From NCBI RefSeq assembly GCF_001649575.2, contig NC_051434.1, positions 6,758,225-6,822,224 of the forward strand: DNA of 64,000 nucleotides, in the 5' to 3' direction. The notes beneath the pieces are model-generated. The model did no database searches and had not been told where the DNA came from. It was given only the letters and a program-made list of their open reading frames with translations. Position 1 is the stretch's first letter; every line of letters begins with the position of its first letter. Below are positions 37,801-53,117 of this stretch, in pieces. Both the position numbers and the translations under genes were made by a program. This DNA comes from Kryptolebias marmoratus. Lineage: Eukaryota; Chordata; Actinopteri; Cyprinodontiformes; Rivulidae.

Positions 37801-40800
37801 TGCTTCACTCTCAACACACTCATCCCAGCTTTTTTAGGCATTAGCAGAATTTTACTTGCCAGTGAAACAAGTTGTCAAACAAAATCCAAATAAATTAGCT
37901 GAATGCATATCTTTCTGCATATTCCCCAAAAGCTAAAGATATAAAAAAGTACAGTACAGATATATTGTGCTGGCATTCCTTACCTCATTCTGAGTGGTAT
38001 ACTTTCAGTAAACTTTATTGAATCCCCATTCTTGATTTGTTGTGTGTTTTAACCGTTTATTATGTTTAAAATAAATTTTAATGATTACATCATTTGACAG
38101 TGTTTAGACATTTTCTTCCTTTTAGATACTTCATTTTCACACAGAACAATGTTTTTTATTGATGGCTAACCAAGAGCAGGGTGTTGTATAGCAATGATTA
38201 AAACGTGTTTATTCTCAAAGAATTTGACCTTTTTTTAAATCTGATATTCAGACACGCCATCACAGAGGGTACAGTTCATCTTGGGAACAGAGGATGATGA
38301 CCTTGAGCACATCCCCCATGACCTCTTCACTGAGATGGATGAGCTGTCCTTCAGAGACGGGGACGCCATTGAGTGGAGGGAGACAGCCAGGTCAGAATAA
38401 CATGATGGGTAAACAGCCGGATGGCCACAACTCCACAGAACGCCACTGAATATAGATGTGTTGGCTTTATGGTGTCTTAGTTCAGGGTAAATCCTGATTA
38501 GGACTTGTGCTTTCAGCATAATTTCTCTTTTAATATCTTACTTTTAGTCTCTGCAGTTGAGATTCCAAATCACTGAAATTGTTTTCAAAATTCTGTTTAA
38601 TAATTTAATAATTCTCTTTAACATCATATCTAAATTAAAGAACTAAACAGACAAACACCTGGCTCATACCTAGGCGGGTTTTAAATTTTTACCATATTTT
38701 TAAAAATTATTATTTTTCCAAGTCCTTGAGTTTTAAATGGTTTTTGTGCCTTTTTTTGTTTGGCATTTTACTGATTGTTTTCTCCCACAGAAAACATGTT
38801 CAAATAGGGACAGATTTGCAGTAAGAGTCATTCAGTTTCAGTGCTTCTGTTAGTCTGTGTACTCTGAAGGGGAAAAAAAGAACTTTTGGCTGCAACAAAA
38901 TCAATGTAATCTTCAACTTTATTGGTTAAAGAACTATTGAAAGATTGTTCAACTGCTGCTCCTTTCTTCGTTTTCTCGTGGATTCAAGTAAAACATTTAT
39001 TTTGTCTCTGCGTGTCAGATGGTTGAAGTTTGAAGAGGACGTGGAAGATGGTGGAGAGAGGTGGAGTAAGCCCTACGTGGCCACTTTGTCACTGCACAGC
39101 TTGTTTGAACTGCGTAGTTGCATACTGAATGGTACAGTATTGCTGGATATGAGGGCCAACAGTATTGAGGAAATTGCAGGTACAGTTTTAGAGAACTCAC
39201 TTTCTATATATAGGATTATTCTGTATATGAGGTTATAAAACATACAAAGTCTACTCAGAAAAAAGCCTACTGCTGTCATGTAACTTTTCATTCCTGCATG
39301 TCTGTCTTCAAGTCACCACTTCTGTGTGCCTCAGACATGGTGATAGACAGCATGGTGGCGTCAGGCCAGCTGAAGGAGGACTTGCGCAACAAGGTGCGGG
39401 AGGCAATGCTAAAGAAACACCACCATCAGAATGAGAGGAAGCTCAGCAATCGCTTCCCTCTGGTGCGCTCCATTGCTGACATAGGCAAGAAACATTCTGA
39501 CCCACTCTTGCTTGAGAGAAACGGTGAGATCCTATAACGCACTCACATTTCTTGCTCTTCCATCTGTGCAACCGCTGGGGAACTGTTCCTAAAAGTCCAC
39601 TGTTCAAAACCTGACTGCCAGCGTAGTAGGTGGAAGGTAAAAGTGAGTAAATGTTAGAGATTAAAGTCGTTCCCCTTGGTGGAAGAGAAATTTGGGTGCT
39701 AACCTGTGTGGCTGGCCTGGCTTAGGGGTTTGAATTAATGACTGTTTTTACTCCTCAAAGGTGACATTCCGGTAATAACTCTTTACTTGTCTTGTGTGTC
39801 AGTATTGTGGTTTTTTTCTTTAATCTTTTCTGAATGGGCACGACCAAAAAACCTTAATGTATGATTTGCATTTTAAGACCTTTGGTGATCAGCTTGAGGT
39901 TCTGTTATTGAATGAGATGTCACATTCTTCACGCCTTTGCCTGTAGGCCTCGTTGGCCTTGCATTCTCATGTCATTAAAATGCAAATTTGAGAGTTCAAA
40001 ATTATATATGTCCCATTGAAGGTTGGTGGTGGCAACCTTCAATGAGTGGTGGCAGTATGTAAGGTGTGTGACTAAATGAACGTGCGCTGTGCAGTATTTA
40101 TGAATGGTTTGTCTGTGGCAGTGAACTCTTTGCTTACTGTGCACTGACATGTTAACTCATCCTCTCCAGCATGCAAGTCTCCAGAAACTCTCTTTAGTCA
40201 TAGTGTTTGATTAGTTTGTTAGGACTTGAATGTAACACATTTTTTGCTCTTGCAGACCCTCCCACGTGCCTCTGATTCATTCTTAGTATCTGCTGTGCAC
40301 AGCTATGCTTTTAGCTCACGTTAATGCAAGCACGATTCTTTCTAACTACACCTCTGAGACTCTTGCTGCCCATCCTTCCTCACTTTGTCTCTTGGTACCA
40401 TTTGTTTACTGTACATCTACTTCATATGTTTATCCTCTCTGCTCCATCCCTTTAAATCGTTACCCTCTTCTTACCCTCCTTCTATTCTTCCTTTTCCTCT
40501 CCTTTTCTTTTTGCCATTGTCTCCTCTGTTAGGAGAGGGCCTGTCTTCCTCTCGTCTCTCTCTCCACAAGCCAGGGTCATCAGCGTCCTCTGTCTCCAAC
40601 CTCTCCCAAAGACGAGAGTCAAGAGTCTCCGTTCTGCTCAACCACCTCCTGCCCTCTTCTTCCTACAACAGTGGGCTGTCATCTGGCCCCTCCCCCCTCA
40701 ACACCCCTCACAGTACCCCTTCATTGTTTCGCCGTTCTCAGAGCCCATCTCGAGCGCATTGCGCGGGCCTCGGCCCTCAAGACATCCCAGAGGTGGTTGT

Positions 40801-41915
40801 ATCTCCTCCTGAGGATGATGACCCACCAAATTCTGCAGAAGAGGACACAGTATCACCACAGCTCAGCCGGCGAACGTCCTCGGCACCACAGAACCTTGAG
40901 CTGCAGCCCTTAGAAGGCAAATATCTGTGTAGCCTGCCAGTGTGAGTCACAGCTTGAACAGAGAACACTAGCACTAGTAGCATGAAAGCCCCGCTACCTT
41001 GTTAACCTCCAGCCTTGCGATCATCTCATCAGTAACCCCTCAGCAAGGCTCACTCACTAAGCCACTGGACTATCCAAAAAGTTTTTAAACTACGCTGTCT
41101 CCGCTTCATTAATTCTGTCTGCTCCACTGACCTATTTTTTTACACAGTCTCTGCCTCTTACTGCCCTCTCAACTTACTGTGCTCTTTGCAAACAAACATT
41201 TCCTCTACACAATCCTCAGCATGTTCTTACTTGGCTATCTTTCTTTTCACACTCCTCCCACTGCAGTTGCATGGCTGTTTTTTTTCCCCTCCCTCTATTT
41301 TCCACACTGCATCCTGTGTTTTTGCATTTTTTTGTTTTTACACTTACTTTATATCCTTTTACTTTACTCAAGATGTTGCATATTAAATATGTCAGAGGGG
41401 ATGTCAGTAATGGGTCTACTCAGCCATTTTGTTGATTTTTGTTCAGTCTTTAAAACACTATTTTGTCTGACTGTTGCACAGCATAACGGGACTTAGTTCA
41501 AAATAGGGCTGACATCATACACAATTTTCAATTCCAATACCAGTAGCCAGGAAAGTACTTGCTGCTCATTGAGATGTTTTAATTTCACAAGAATAAAATA
41601 AATAAACACAGCCCTAGAAGAACTCATTTCAGCTAGCAGCATTGGTGGTCCTACTGCAGCTCCATGCTTTTGACGCCTGGAGTCCTTTAAAAAAAGGAGA
41701 AAATAAAAGGCGATCTTAAAAAAGTTTTTACTTACAAAAGTGTCCAGCTCAGAGTTGTGAACATCAGTTTGTGTCATGTGTTCAGCTGCTTGAACAGGGA
41801 GGGATTGTGTGTCAGCCTGTGTACTGCACGGCTATGTGAAGTTGTGTGTCAGCAGGAGGAGACGATGACAGCACTCTTGGTAATAATGCTGTTGCAATGA
41901 CGTATCTATTTATAT

Positions 41916-41950
<35 letters not shown>

Positions 41951-44900
41951 CTAGTAGTAGTAGTATCCGGTAGTATCTAAATACTGTTTTGACAACTCTT
42001 GTTCAAAAATATGTGTAGCTAATCCTTATAATTTTACTACAAGACATATTTATCAATAAGAATTAAACTGTTACTTCGCCTTTATAATAAAGTTTAATAC
42101 GGTGACATGTAGAATTTGCTGTGGTGCAAATAAATATTTTGCTTAGTAGGTATTTCTGGACCTATTTGATTGTTTTTCTGCTCTGCTGTTCTCTACATTT
42201 CTATACCTCCCATTTAGTCAAGGTGTATTGAATTCTTGGTACTAATTGCAGGGTTTCTACACCGTCTTGAAAAGTATGGATAAGTATGAAATTTGCATTT
42301 AATATTTTCCACATTTGATTCCAGACTTATTTGAAGATATAAATTACATTTTCTAGACAATACATAGCTCAAACAGCTGAGTGTTTTTCAGATTTAATGT
42401 GTATATATAATATAGAGTATGTTGCAAAAGTTTTTAACCAGCCCTAATTTTGTTATTATTGGCTCCTGAAATCTATAATTTTGGAACAAAACTTTTAAAA
42501 GATGAGGTATATAGTAACTCCAAATATTTGCACATAGTTTTAGTTTACACTGTAAGATATCTTGTGAACCTCACAAAGCTTAAATATGCAGCTTTTAAAA
42601 TGTTAATTATTTGCCTTTGTTGCATACTCTGTACAACTAATGCGCTACAAGTTAACCTAGCCATAAAGCATATTCTGCTTTTTCTATTTTACTCTAAATC
42701 AAAACATATTTTCACAAGATGAAACTTGTGTTATATTGAAGAACACTTGAATTGTGTTTTTAAGATCGTAAAATTATTACAAAAACAGGCAAACAATTTT
42801 TCCTTTTTTTTAGAAGCGTAATTTTCTGCTGTCCATCTTTTGTGTAGTTAGATATAACCTTGAAACTCCATATTTCATTTAGTTTAAACCTGATTTTCTT
42901 TATTTTAACAGTTCATGCTGTGACATACATTGTGTATATATATATTCTTTTTAAAGGATAATCTATATAGCCTTTTTAAAATTTTGGGCACCTGTCCCTT
43001 TAAAGGACTCAGAAATTGCCTTTGGACATCCCTTTATTGTTGTTTTTTGTGTGATGTTGATGTATAGACTGGCTCAATACATCCTAAAGTCTTTTACCTA
43101 TGATGCTTTAGCCCTCCATTATGATTTCACATGAATATAAGCGCCATGCAATCTGTGTTTTTCGCCACTCACATCATTTGGACCCTATTCCTTTCCTCCT
43201 CATCGATTCTTAAGAATAAACATTCTTTTACCCGATTAAGAGTGTTGTGAAAGCAATATGTGCCAGCAGTGGGGCCAAAAATATTCTGCGACTCGTCATG
43301 GTGTGTTTGTACTTTATGTACTATCATATTCACACCTACAGTGACGTTTTGTTCTTCCCAAACCAGGCTGGGCCAGTTTATTATTAGCCTCTGTGTGCGT
43401 GCGTGCATATATGTACTTCTGTGTTTGTTTCATTCTAGAAATGGATCCATTTCAAAGTGCGGGTCATTAATAACTAGAGTTCACGTGGGGGGAAGCTGAA
43501 AGGTTGGGGGTGGCCTTTTTATAGCTGCAAAGCTTTTGTAATTGTACCCTCTTCAAGGAAAATACATGTTATCAGGAGGCAAGAATCTTGACATTAGAGT
43601 GGGATTTCTTTAGCCTCATTTAGTTTTCAGCCTCATACTGTTACAGTTAATTATGTGTCTTGGTGTCACCTTAAGGTTGTAAAAGCTGTAAATAGCACAT
43701 AGATAATAAAATACTGTTAATATGTTGGTTATTATTTGGATGACAGCAGCACTGGCTTGGGGATTCAAATGCTTATTTTCAAGAATGCAAAGAAGCAGAG
43801 TATTTCTTTTAAGCTGTTTAGTTGATCAGAAGCCACGATACACACTAATCACACACAACATTCAAACCTCTAACAGGTGAAGAACGTTGATTTCATTACA
43901 ATCGCATCCTCCAAGAGATGTGATATATTAATAAGAAAGTATCGTGTGATATGAGAACAGTGATGATCTGGGCAATGCTCTCCTTCCAAGTCTTTGATCC
44001 TGGCATTCATGTGGATATTACTTATACCACGCTGTTCACATTCTCAACACTGATACACTGCTCCATGAAAGCTGTACACCCTTATGGCATAGATCTCTTA
44101 CAGAATGATAAATCACCTTGGTCTACTGCAGAAATTGCTTCTTAGTTTGAAGAACATGACAGATGTATTGATATACTTTATATTCTAGTGATCTCACTAC
44201 AGTTAAGTGTCTGTGGTTCTGAAAAATTAGACATAAAACCAATAAGTTAGAGGAAGTTAAAAGATCTGTTGCTAATGTCAAGGTGCCAGATATCACTGAT
44301 GGAGTCTGATTCTTTGTGGGTGCTTAAAACATGAAAAATATGCCTTTTATTTTGATGTTGTGGCAAATTGATATATCCGTCTAACATAATTATGAAGTAT
44401 AAAGCTAAGCTGGAAATACTGCACTTTTACACAAGTTGTGAGCAGTCCTACAGTAGGTGATTCTTAAGCCTTGAGCAATGATTTGACCTTCAACAGGGCT
44501 ACCAGTTTCATAAAACAGATGTCATTTTAAATTATTACATTTTGTGTTGTGCTTTTCATGTTACCAACTGCATGTGTGTGACTTTGTAATGTCTTTCTGA
44601 TGTAAAATGAGAAAAGATCTCAACCATACTAGAATACATTGTAAATGATTACATTCTGTTGACCTTTCATTGAAAAAGCTCCTTGCTGCCAGTCTTGGAA
44701 AAGTCTGAATGTCCGTATATTTTCAGTTCCTCCTTTGTATCAGGGGGAGGCAGGACACTGACGAGTTGATGAGTTTGAAAGGCTGGCTTGGTGGAGCATT
44801 CCGGGGCTTAGTCCTCCTGAATGTAGTCATTTTGGCAGACAGCCTATGTTAATCCCTCTCATATTCCTAAAGGCTTTGTCAGGTATGTGAGCAATCGTGC

Positions 44901-47900
44901 TCCTGTCCAGCAGTCACAGTTACCCAGCATCCACTGGGGTTACTCCAGGCTGCAATTAAAGAGTAGAGGTCAATGGCCAAACTTTTTTCTGGTTACAATG
45001 GCACATTTAGCAAATTTGCAAAATGGTGAAAAAGGGAACCTGGTAAAAGAAGTGTTACTACAGAAATTCAGAGGATAGTAGGCTTATGCTATCCTTTGAT
45101 TCAGATGCATTACTCCCTCATTTCATCTCCTTTTCACGTCACCTCAAGTGCTAGCGTTTCCTGTATCTTGTATGACTCAGATCCGAACAGCTGAGCCACG
45201 CTGCCAGCTGTGCACAGACGTATGTGAAGGTGCTGAACTCTGTGAACTGTCTAGAATATTAAATGCATCCCCTCACCTTTGACTCAAAGCTGAGATTAAG
45301 TCAAGCTAAGTAAGACTAATTTAAGTGCCAAAGCATGTCCTCAACATATGGGACTTGTGAGTATATCATCTTCGCTGTTGAGGAGCAAACTAATATTCCA
45401 GCCAAAGATTTTGATATAAATTTCAGTCCTAACTCTGGCACCTGGGAGTTATTTTTTGTATTTTATTATCTGGTGCCAGAAAAGATTGTACCTCCCGTAG
45501 CAAAGATCACCCTGCAGTTCCAGAGATTGGTTTGTAAAATATGATTGATTAATAAATTGGAACTATGAAGTAAAAACAAGTACAAACCTTCCCTGAGCCT
45601 TTCAGCTAATGAGGACATGCGACTGAAGTTTAATGATGCAGTTAATTTATTGTTAAAGGGAGCAGAAATGCATGTGAAATTGTCTCCTGCTACTCAATGT
45701 TGGTACAAATATATTAACATTCTTTTACATTTTCATTTAGTCAAAATAATATTTAAGTAAATAGAAGTAAAAGAAAAATGGTTTTTAATAATGACAGCAG
45801 AACAATATAGCTGTTTTGTTCTAGTAATTTTTCAACACGAACAAACCATCACTGTTTTCCTGTACCTCCCAGGACCACTCGTGTCTCCACATTCACTCCC
45901 AAACAATCTGGACGGCAACAAGGCAGTGGAGAGGAGACCATCCAAAGTAGGGGTCAGTAGAGAAAGCAGCAGTGTGGACTTCAGCAAGGTAACCTAGCTA
46001 CAGTACTGAGCACAGGCACAGTCCTTCACGGTGGAATGGCCCGAGATCAAGTTCATCTGTGTTTTTCTTCAGTTTCTGGGCTTTCACAGACATTTCCGTG
46101 TCTTGTGTTGAAAAAATCACCTATTAGAGCCAATATCACATACACACTACCTCCTTTCTTCTCGACTCAGTTAAAAGCACATGTGGTCTTTGCTTCCCCT
46201 TTAATGGACAAAGAAATAATCACCAAATTAAATAAGGCTTTAGGGAAGTTATACAGTGCTTTAGTTTTAAATATCCACTTCTGTTGCATGGCTTCCATTC
46301 ATCCCCCTATTTTGTAGTGTGTCATCCACGTAATAAAATGGCAGGTCGCCATAAGTTGCTGTTATAAAACCAGTCATTACGCCTGCCAAAAAATAAGGTG
46401 CAGTGTGTATATGAGTCATAGAATACAGAGGGTTGAAGGCACATGCTTAGATCTGTATTTAGTAACATACATAAAAGATCCTTACTTGGAGAGTATGATA
46501 TGGATCCCAACAATGGACTATCTTTGCTCAGTACTATTTAGTTGTGTGTTTCTACTAAACTTCCTTCTGTTTGCTGCCAATCCCTGTTTTACCATAGTGT
46601 CATATTCTTTTGCATGGGTGTGCTTTTGCATGTAGTGATTTTCTCTTTTAATCTCTGCCACGACTTCTTCTTTCTCGACTATTTTTTTTAGTTTCTGTTT
46701 GTTTATACGATTCCACAATTTGATGATTTTTTTCAGGTGGACATGAATTTTATGAGAAAGATTCCTCCGGGCGCTGAAGCCTCTAATGTGCTGGTGGGAG
46801 AAGTGGACTTTTTGGAGAAGCCCATAATTGCATTTGTACGATTGTCTCCGGCAGTCCTTATCACGGGCCTCACTGAGGTGCCTGTTCCCACAAGGTGCGA
46901 TAATCTCAAATTGAATGACTTGACTTTTAGAATTAGATGTCCAATAAAAGTCACTTAAGTTATTACACTCTGAAGGCAAACTGGCAAAGTAATTAAAAAA
47001 AGGTTATGATTGCATTTAACTAATATACTCTAGAGATTTACTGATGTTCTGTTTTTTTTTTTCATTACCGTTTTTTGTGCTTAAATTAAATAAAAGTGAG
47101 CAAAGTTACTATGTGGTGTATGATGCACTGCTGCACAAATAGTGATGTGAAGCTAAAATGTTCACTGCATGACAAAAAAAGGCAAATTACAGACTTTAAA
47201 TAATCGATAAACAGTTTTAGTTTTCTTTAAAGTGCCTTAGAGAAACATGAGCAACATTAAACTTATTCTGACAACTCTTTTTTTGTTTTACTTAATAAAT
47301 ATTATTAGAATTATTATTAATTCTCAACCAAGAATTTCCTTTTAACAATTTAACAAAGCAGCTTTGGAGGAGTTTTGAGATGCAGCCAGGTTTCTTTAGG
47401 AAGAACAAAACCTGATCAAGTTTGTTCAGGAATGTTACGGTGTGAGAGAATCGATGTCAGTGTATTAAATGAATGTGTGTCTTGTCAAAGGTTTCTTTTC
47501 CTCCTTTTGGGCCCTCACGGTAAAGGAGGACAGTATCATGAAATTGGCAGATCCATGGCAACACTAATGACAGATGAGGTGAGACATGATTGATTCCTAA
47601 TATCCTACTTCTTCCACTTTAAATAACTTCAAAAATTTACCAAAGACACAATATAATCAGTATTTTATTCTAATTTAAGAAGCCTGCCTCATTTGGTTTA
47701 CTACTTAGCAGTGGAATATACTTACAGCACAAACCTAAGTTTGGATGTTTATTTCTTGAATAGATTTTTCACGATGTTGCTTACAAAGCCAAAGACCGAA
47801 CAGATCTCCTCTCTGGGATAGATGAGTTCCTTGATCAGGTGACTGTCCTGCCCCCTGGAGAATGGGACCCCACAATCCGAATTGAGCCCCCGAAAAATGT

Positions 47901-50900
47901 CCCGTCTCAGGTCAGCAAATCTCTCTTTAGAGGTGTTGGTCAAGATTACTTTGTGAATAATGCATGATGGTATGTCTTTGTTTTGGTTTGTTGGATACTG
48001 ATTTGCAGATAAATCAATATAAAGTAGACACTTCCTACGAGATGATAAAAGAGAGATTAATACTGCTCTTATCAATAGGTTTTCCATTGAATACGGCCTT
48101 ATTAGATTTCACAAACACGTCTCCCAAACTGCAGGTTTTTGCACTTAAACTTACTTGTGTATTCTTTTAAAATCAGACTTTCAGAGCCACAGCCCCTCAC
48201 TCCCCCACCCTTATGAGCTTAAGTCACCGTGAAAACAAAGAAACTGAAGTGAATAGAGCTGCGACGTGTTTCATTTATCTGTCTTTTGACCTTTAGTCGA
48301 AAAGAAAGAGACCACCCCAGCCTAACGGCACTGCAGCTTCAGCAGGAGAGCAGGAAAAAGAGGACGACCTGCATGCAGGGCCTGAGCTTCAAAGGACTGG
48401 AAGGTGGAGTATAGTTCACTTAATGGAACAAAGTTTACACTCAGAAATGTTTGTCAGATGTAACTTACTTTATTGCGATAATAAAGCTGATATTCATGTT
48501 GTTATATATGTTGACACATTAGTGTTTTTTAATTAAAATAAAACAGTTAAATTTGCAAAAAAGACAAGCACAAATGCAGACAACAAATGGGAGGTTTTAA
48601 AAAAATAGACAGGCTGAAATATAAAAACTTGTTTTAAACCATATATTCAGAGTTGGCCAGGAAAGAAGTACAACAATGTTTGCAGGTGTTGTTGTGGTTT
48701 AAGACTATATTTCATCCAGTGGGGATGACAGTCTTTAAAAGATTGTTGGAATTATTACTTCAGAAAAACACCTAAATTTTGACCCAACATTGTTTTTCTG
48801 TATAAGGGCAGAGGGGCAAAAAGGGATCCAGCTAAAGAGAACAAGCTATTCAGTTTATTCTAGTTTAGACAAATAAATTACTTTTGAAGAGTAAGTAATA
48901 AGTAATTAGGTCAACAACTTCCTAATAAAAACTAATTTGTCACTGCTCCTTAATTAACAGGTTTAAAATAAACGCAACCTTTAAAATGAGCCTTAAGTCA
49001 GTGACATTAAACAAAGCAGGCAACACTGCTACTGAGTCCAACATGTTCTTCTGAAGTGATTGAACCGTAGTTATCGTTCATGTGCTTTTTATGACACTAA
49101 TGCAGACTTCCTTCCTGTAATACAATCTGCAGAACAAATAAATTAAACTGCTTTTTTCTACGGTAATAAAAATATTTAGCAAAGCAATTCGATGTTAATT
49201 AAATTTTGTTTTTTATTAATGTTTTAGTCATCGATTTTTGTTGTCGTTACTCATTGAATCTAACATTTAATCAGCTCAACATTACCATAGTTTGAGCAGA
49301 TACATGGCTGCACTTTGTGCTCCTAAGCTGCTGACATTGATAGATAGCTGATGGTGAGTCTGTCGAGCCCGAGCCAACAGGAAGGAGAATGTGTTTATTT
49401 GAAACGTCAGACAAATGCACACATAGGCAGCTATTGGGAGGCCCTGTATTATTTACAGAATCCCGCTCCTTACTATAAAAGGTTCGCACTATGAGGGAGC
49501 TACTGGAGGAGTGTTGAGTGAATTTTAGTGCAGGAAGCTAATGTAAAGAGAGCTATTGAAAACACGTGCTTCATAAAAGAGACAGCAGGGGATGCAAAGG
49601 CAGGCTATAGCAGTTTCCCCAGAGGTGTGTGTTTGTGGGGGAAGAGGAAAATTAAAAAAGACCTTACAGCAGAGCTGTTGGTTAGGTATATATATATAAG
49701 AAGAATAGATACTCCAGGTGAGAAATTAATGTTAAAAGTAGAATCCCTCAAAGTGAAAAGAAGTACAAACTGAGAAATGCAACCAACATTCTTTGTTTGT
49801 TTTATCTGAATAGGGATAAATTTTGCCTCAGTTGGAATAATTAGCATAGTATGGAAATGAATATTACAATAATAACACAACCACTTTGATGTATCAAAGA
49901 AAGACAGTTGCTTTAAACTGTGATCCTAAATCTGGTCTGTCTTGTCTTCTGATCTCGATTATTCATGTAAAGGGAATGAAAAGACTCTTAAGCATGAATG
50001 GAGTTAAGCATCTCAAGATATTAAACACTCTTCAGGCTTAAGAATACGTTTCAAAGTTGTCTCCTTTGATCTGTAATGATATGTTGCAGTGCTGCTTGAA
50101 AATTCCTGACACAATGTGTCTCTTTCCTCCTCCAGGATTTTTGGAGGTCTGTTTCTGGACGTGAAGCGGAAAGCCCCCTTCTACTGGAGCGACATTCGGG
50201 ATTCGTTCAGTCTTCAGTGTCTAGCCTCGATCCTGTTCCTGTACTGCGCCTGCATGTCCCCCGTCATCACATTTGGAGGTCTGCTGGGAGAGGCCACGAA
50301 GGGCAACATAGTGAGTTATGAGGATTGGCACTCTAATGGCAGCGTTTGTGTCAGGAAAAGTGGTGAAGACGGAGGCGAACCCAGAACGCAGACTCATACT
50401 TGAAAAATAAACTAATTTATTAAACTAATAACAAAAGTGAAAACAAAAGCTGTCGAGGCAGCAAACTAATAAGATAAAAACTAAATCAAAAACCAACCAA
50501 AACAGGAGCAAAACCCAGCAAAAGCCAAATCACCACAGTTTGTGCTTTTTAAGAAACTGGTGAGAATTAAACACTCATTTCTCAGGTTCAGAGTGCCGGC
50601 AAATTAGATCTGAATCTTTCACCACTATTATTCACTAGTTATTCAGTCTAATTTACGTGTTTGTATATTAGTAAAAAAAGCAACACAGATAAGTAGCTTC
50701 ACTGTTTCTAACTGTGAATTCTCCCCAGCTTTGATCTAATAAAGGCTTCCCCGTGGTGTCTGTCTCGGCATTAGTTCACAGCACAAAGACATTCATTAAA
50801 CTTAGTTTCCTAAAGCTAAAGTGCAACACTAATTAAACACTACAATACAAACTGTTTAAAGTCAAGAACCATGTCCATCCCTCCACATATGGAACCATAG

Positions 50901-53072
50901 ACATTTTTATTGATGTCAAAGTTGAGAAAAGTATAAAGTAAAAGAAGAACAAACTACAGTTCAAAAGCAATTAGATCAAATACTCAGTTATGTGTTACAG
51001 GAGAGTAAATGCAAATGTATAAACATATAATTTCATTAAATTAATTAATGTAATGAATAAATAGCCACACAGACAGAAAAAGTATGTTATCAAATGATCA
51101 ATAATTTCCTGCCTGTCTCTTCATTTATCTTGCTGCAGGCTGTTCGATATATTGTTGCTTTTCTTCCTCTCCCTGCCCTTTACCCAGATGCCCTTACTGT
51201 TAGCACAGACACTGTCAGCTGATGTGTGAAATGCGTCTAAGTAAACCCAGCAGGCGTGAGCTTCACAGAGATATGAATTCAGACGAGTCAGTGGGGTGGA
51301 AACATTTCGAACAGTTTATTGAGGCACTCAGACCCAACACAACATTTCTGTTTGATCCAAGCTCTCTGTTTTCTGGTCGGGGTCTCTTCCTCACCTCTCC
51401 TCTCTCTTCTTCTTCAGCCTTTCCTCTCAATCCTCCTGGTTGTCGTTTCACTTTCCCTATTCTCCCCTTCTTATTCCCTCACCCCATCCCTTTCCTCTGT
51501 CTCCACAGAGTGCAATAGAATCCCTTTTTGGAGCTTCACTGACAGGGGTGGCATACTCCCTCTTTGCAGGCCAGCCCCTCACTATTCTTGGCAGCACAGG
51601 GCCTGTTTTAGTGTTTGAAAAGATCCTCTTCAAGTTCTGCAAGTGAGTTTGAGCATGTTGATTTTAAGACTTCCAACGGGCCCTAAAGTAGATGTAATTA
51701 CCGTGTTCTGTTTGTCTTCCTTTCCCAGTGATTACAGCTTGTCCTACCTGTCACTGCGGACAAGCATCGGCCTATGGACGGCCTTCCTGTGCATTCTGCT
51801 GGTCGCTACAGATGCGAGCTCACTGGTTTGCTACATCACTCGCTTCACAGAGGAGGCTTTTGCAGCTCTCATCTGCATAATCTTCATCTACGAGGCCCTG
51901 GAGAAGCTCTTCCACCTTGGAGAATATTACCATGTCAATATGCACAACAACTTAGACAATCTCACCTTCTATTCGTGAGTGGCGATATTAAAAATTGTTA
52001 CTTGAGTGTTTTTGGTTTTGTCGTCTCACAAGTAAGAAGCTTTTTGTGAGGTTGCTTGTGTTTGGATAAAAGGCTTTCAAGTTCCTTGCAAGAACTTTTT
52101 GACTAGAAAAAAAACACTATGTGGAAACAGACATTGTTAGTTTCATAATTTTCAAATATTATTTATTTATAAACATACAGAAATGCACCAATGCATAACA
52201 TATATTACCTTAACTGAATCACATTTTGACAGGGGAACAGTACCAAGTACTTTTTAAGTTTCACTATAAGTCGTGTAGTTTTTCTGCCCATCTATGGTAT
52301 CAGGAGCACACAGCTCTTGTGCACGTTCTAAATAAATTTATAAAGTAAATTTAAGAGCAGCTGATGCTATTTCATCTTCTACAGCCTGTGTTCTGTATTC
52401 ACTCTAAATTAAACGAAATGGTTTATTATTATTATTATTATTTCCCCTGAGATAAAGGTGCAGTCTGTGCTTGTTGCCGGTTCTGTTGTCCCCAGGTGTC
52501 AGTGCTCTCCACCAGCCAATGCGTCAGATCTGCTCATGCAGAAGTGGAACCGTTCCGGTTACCTCAGCTCCGACTCGATCCCGTGGAGCAGCCTCAATGT
52601 GTCGGTGAGATTGGCTCAGAGTGACCTCTAGTGGAGGAGACAGCAATTACAACGTCAGCTGTGGGATTCACAGAGCAAATGCAGATAATCAGCCAGAGTA
52701 TTACTTTTACTACTTATTCTTATTTAGATGTTTCCAAACTCTGGGGGAATGCCAGATTTTTTTAAAAATGTAACAAGGAAAGGATGAATATTTTAAATAA
52801 AGAACACTGACGTTACTTTTGGAGGAGAAAAACATATCAGTTTGCAGACTGCATGACAGTCACATGCACGACCACCCATGTGCTGATCTAAGACAACATG
52901 GAAGACGTAGAGATGAAATGAGATTCCTCCTTCTTTCTCTGGGAATACCATCATTACATATCTGTGTCTTCTCATCACATATTATATGCTTGCTGATGCA
53001 TTAAGGCTTTAATTACTGTTTTCAACCTGCAGTAACAAGATAGGATTTTAAATAGTCAGTTTNNNNNNNNNN

Positions 53073-53117
<45 letters not shown>

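Noticed and set aside
40942..40947. Strong GTGAGT donor after slc4a7 exon 7
   Set aside because: It would leave exon 7 in phase 2 and produce a TAG stop inside exon 8. The GC donor at 40917 keeps the known protein frame.
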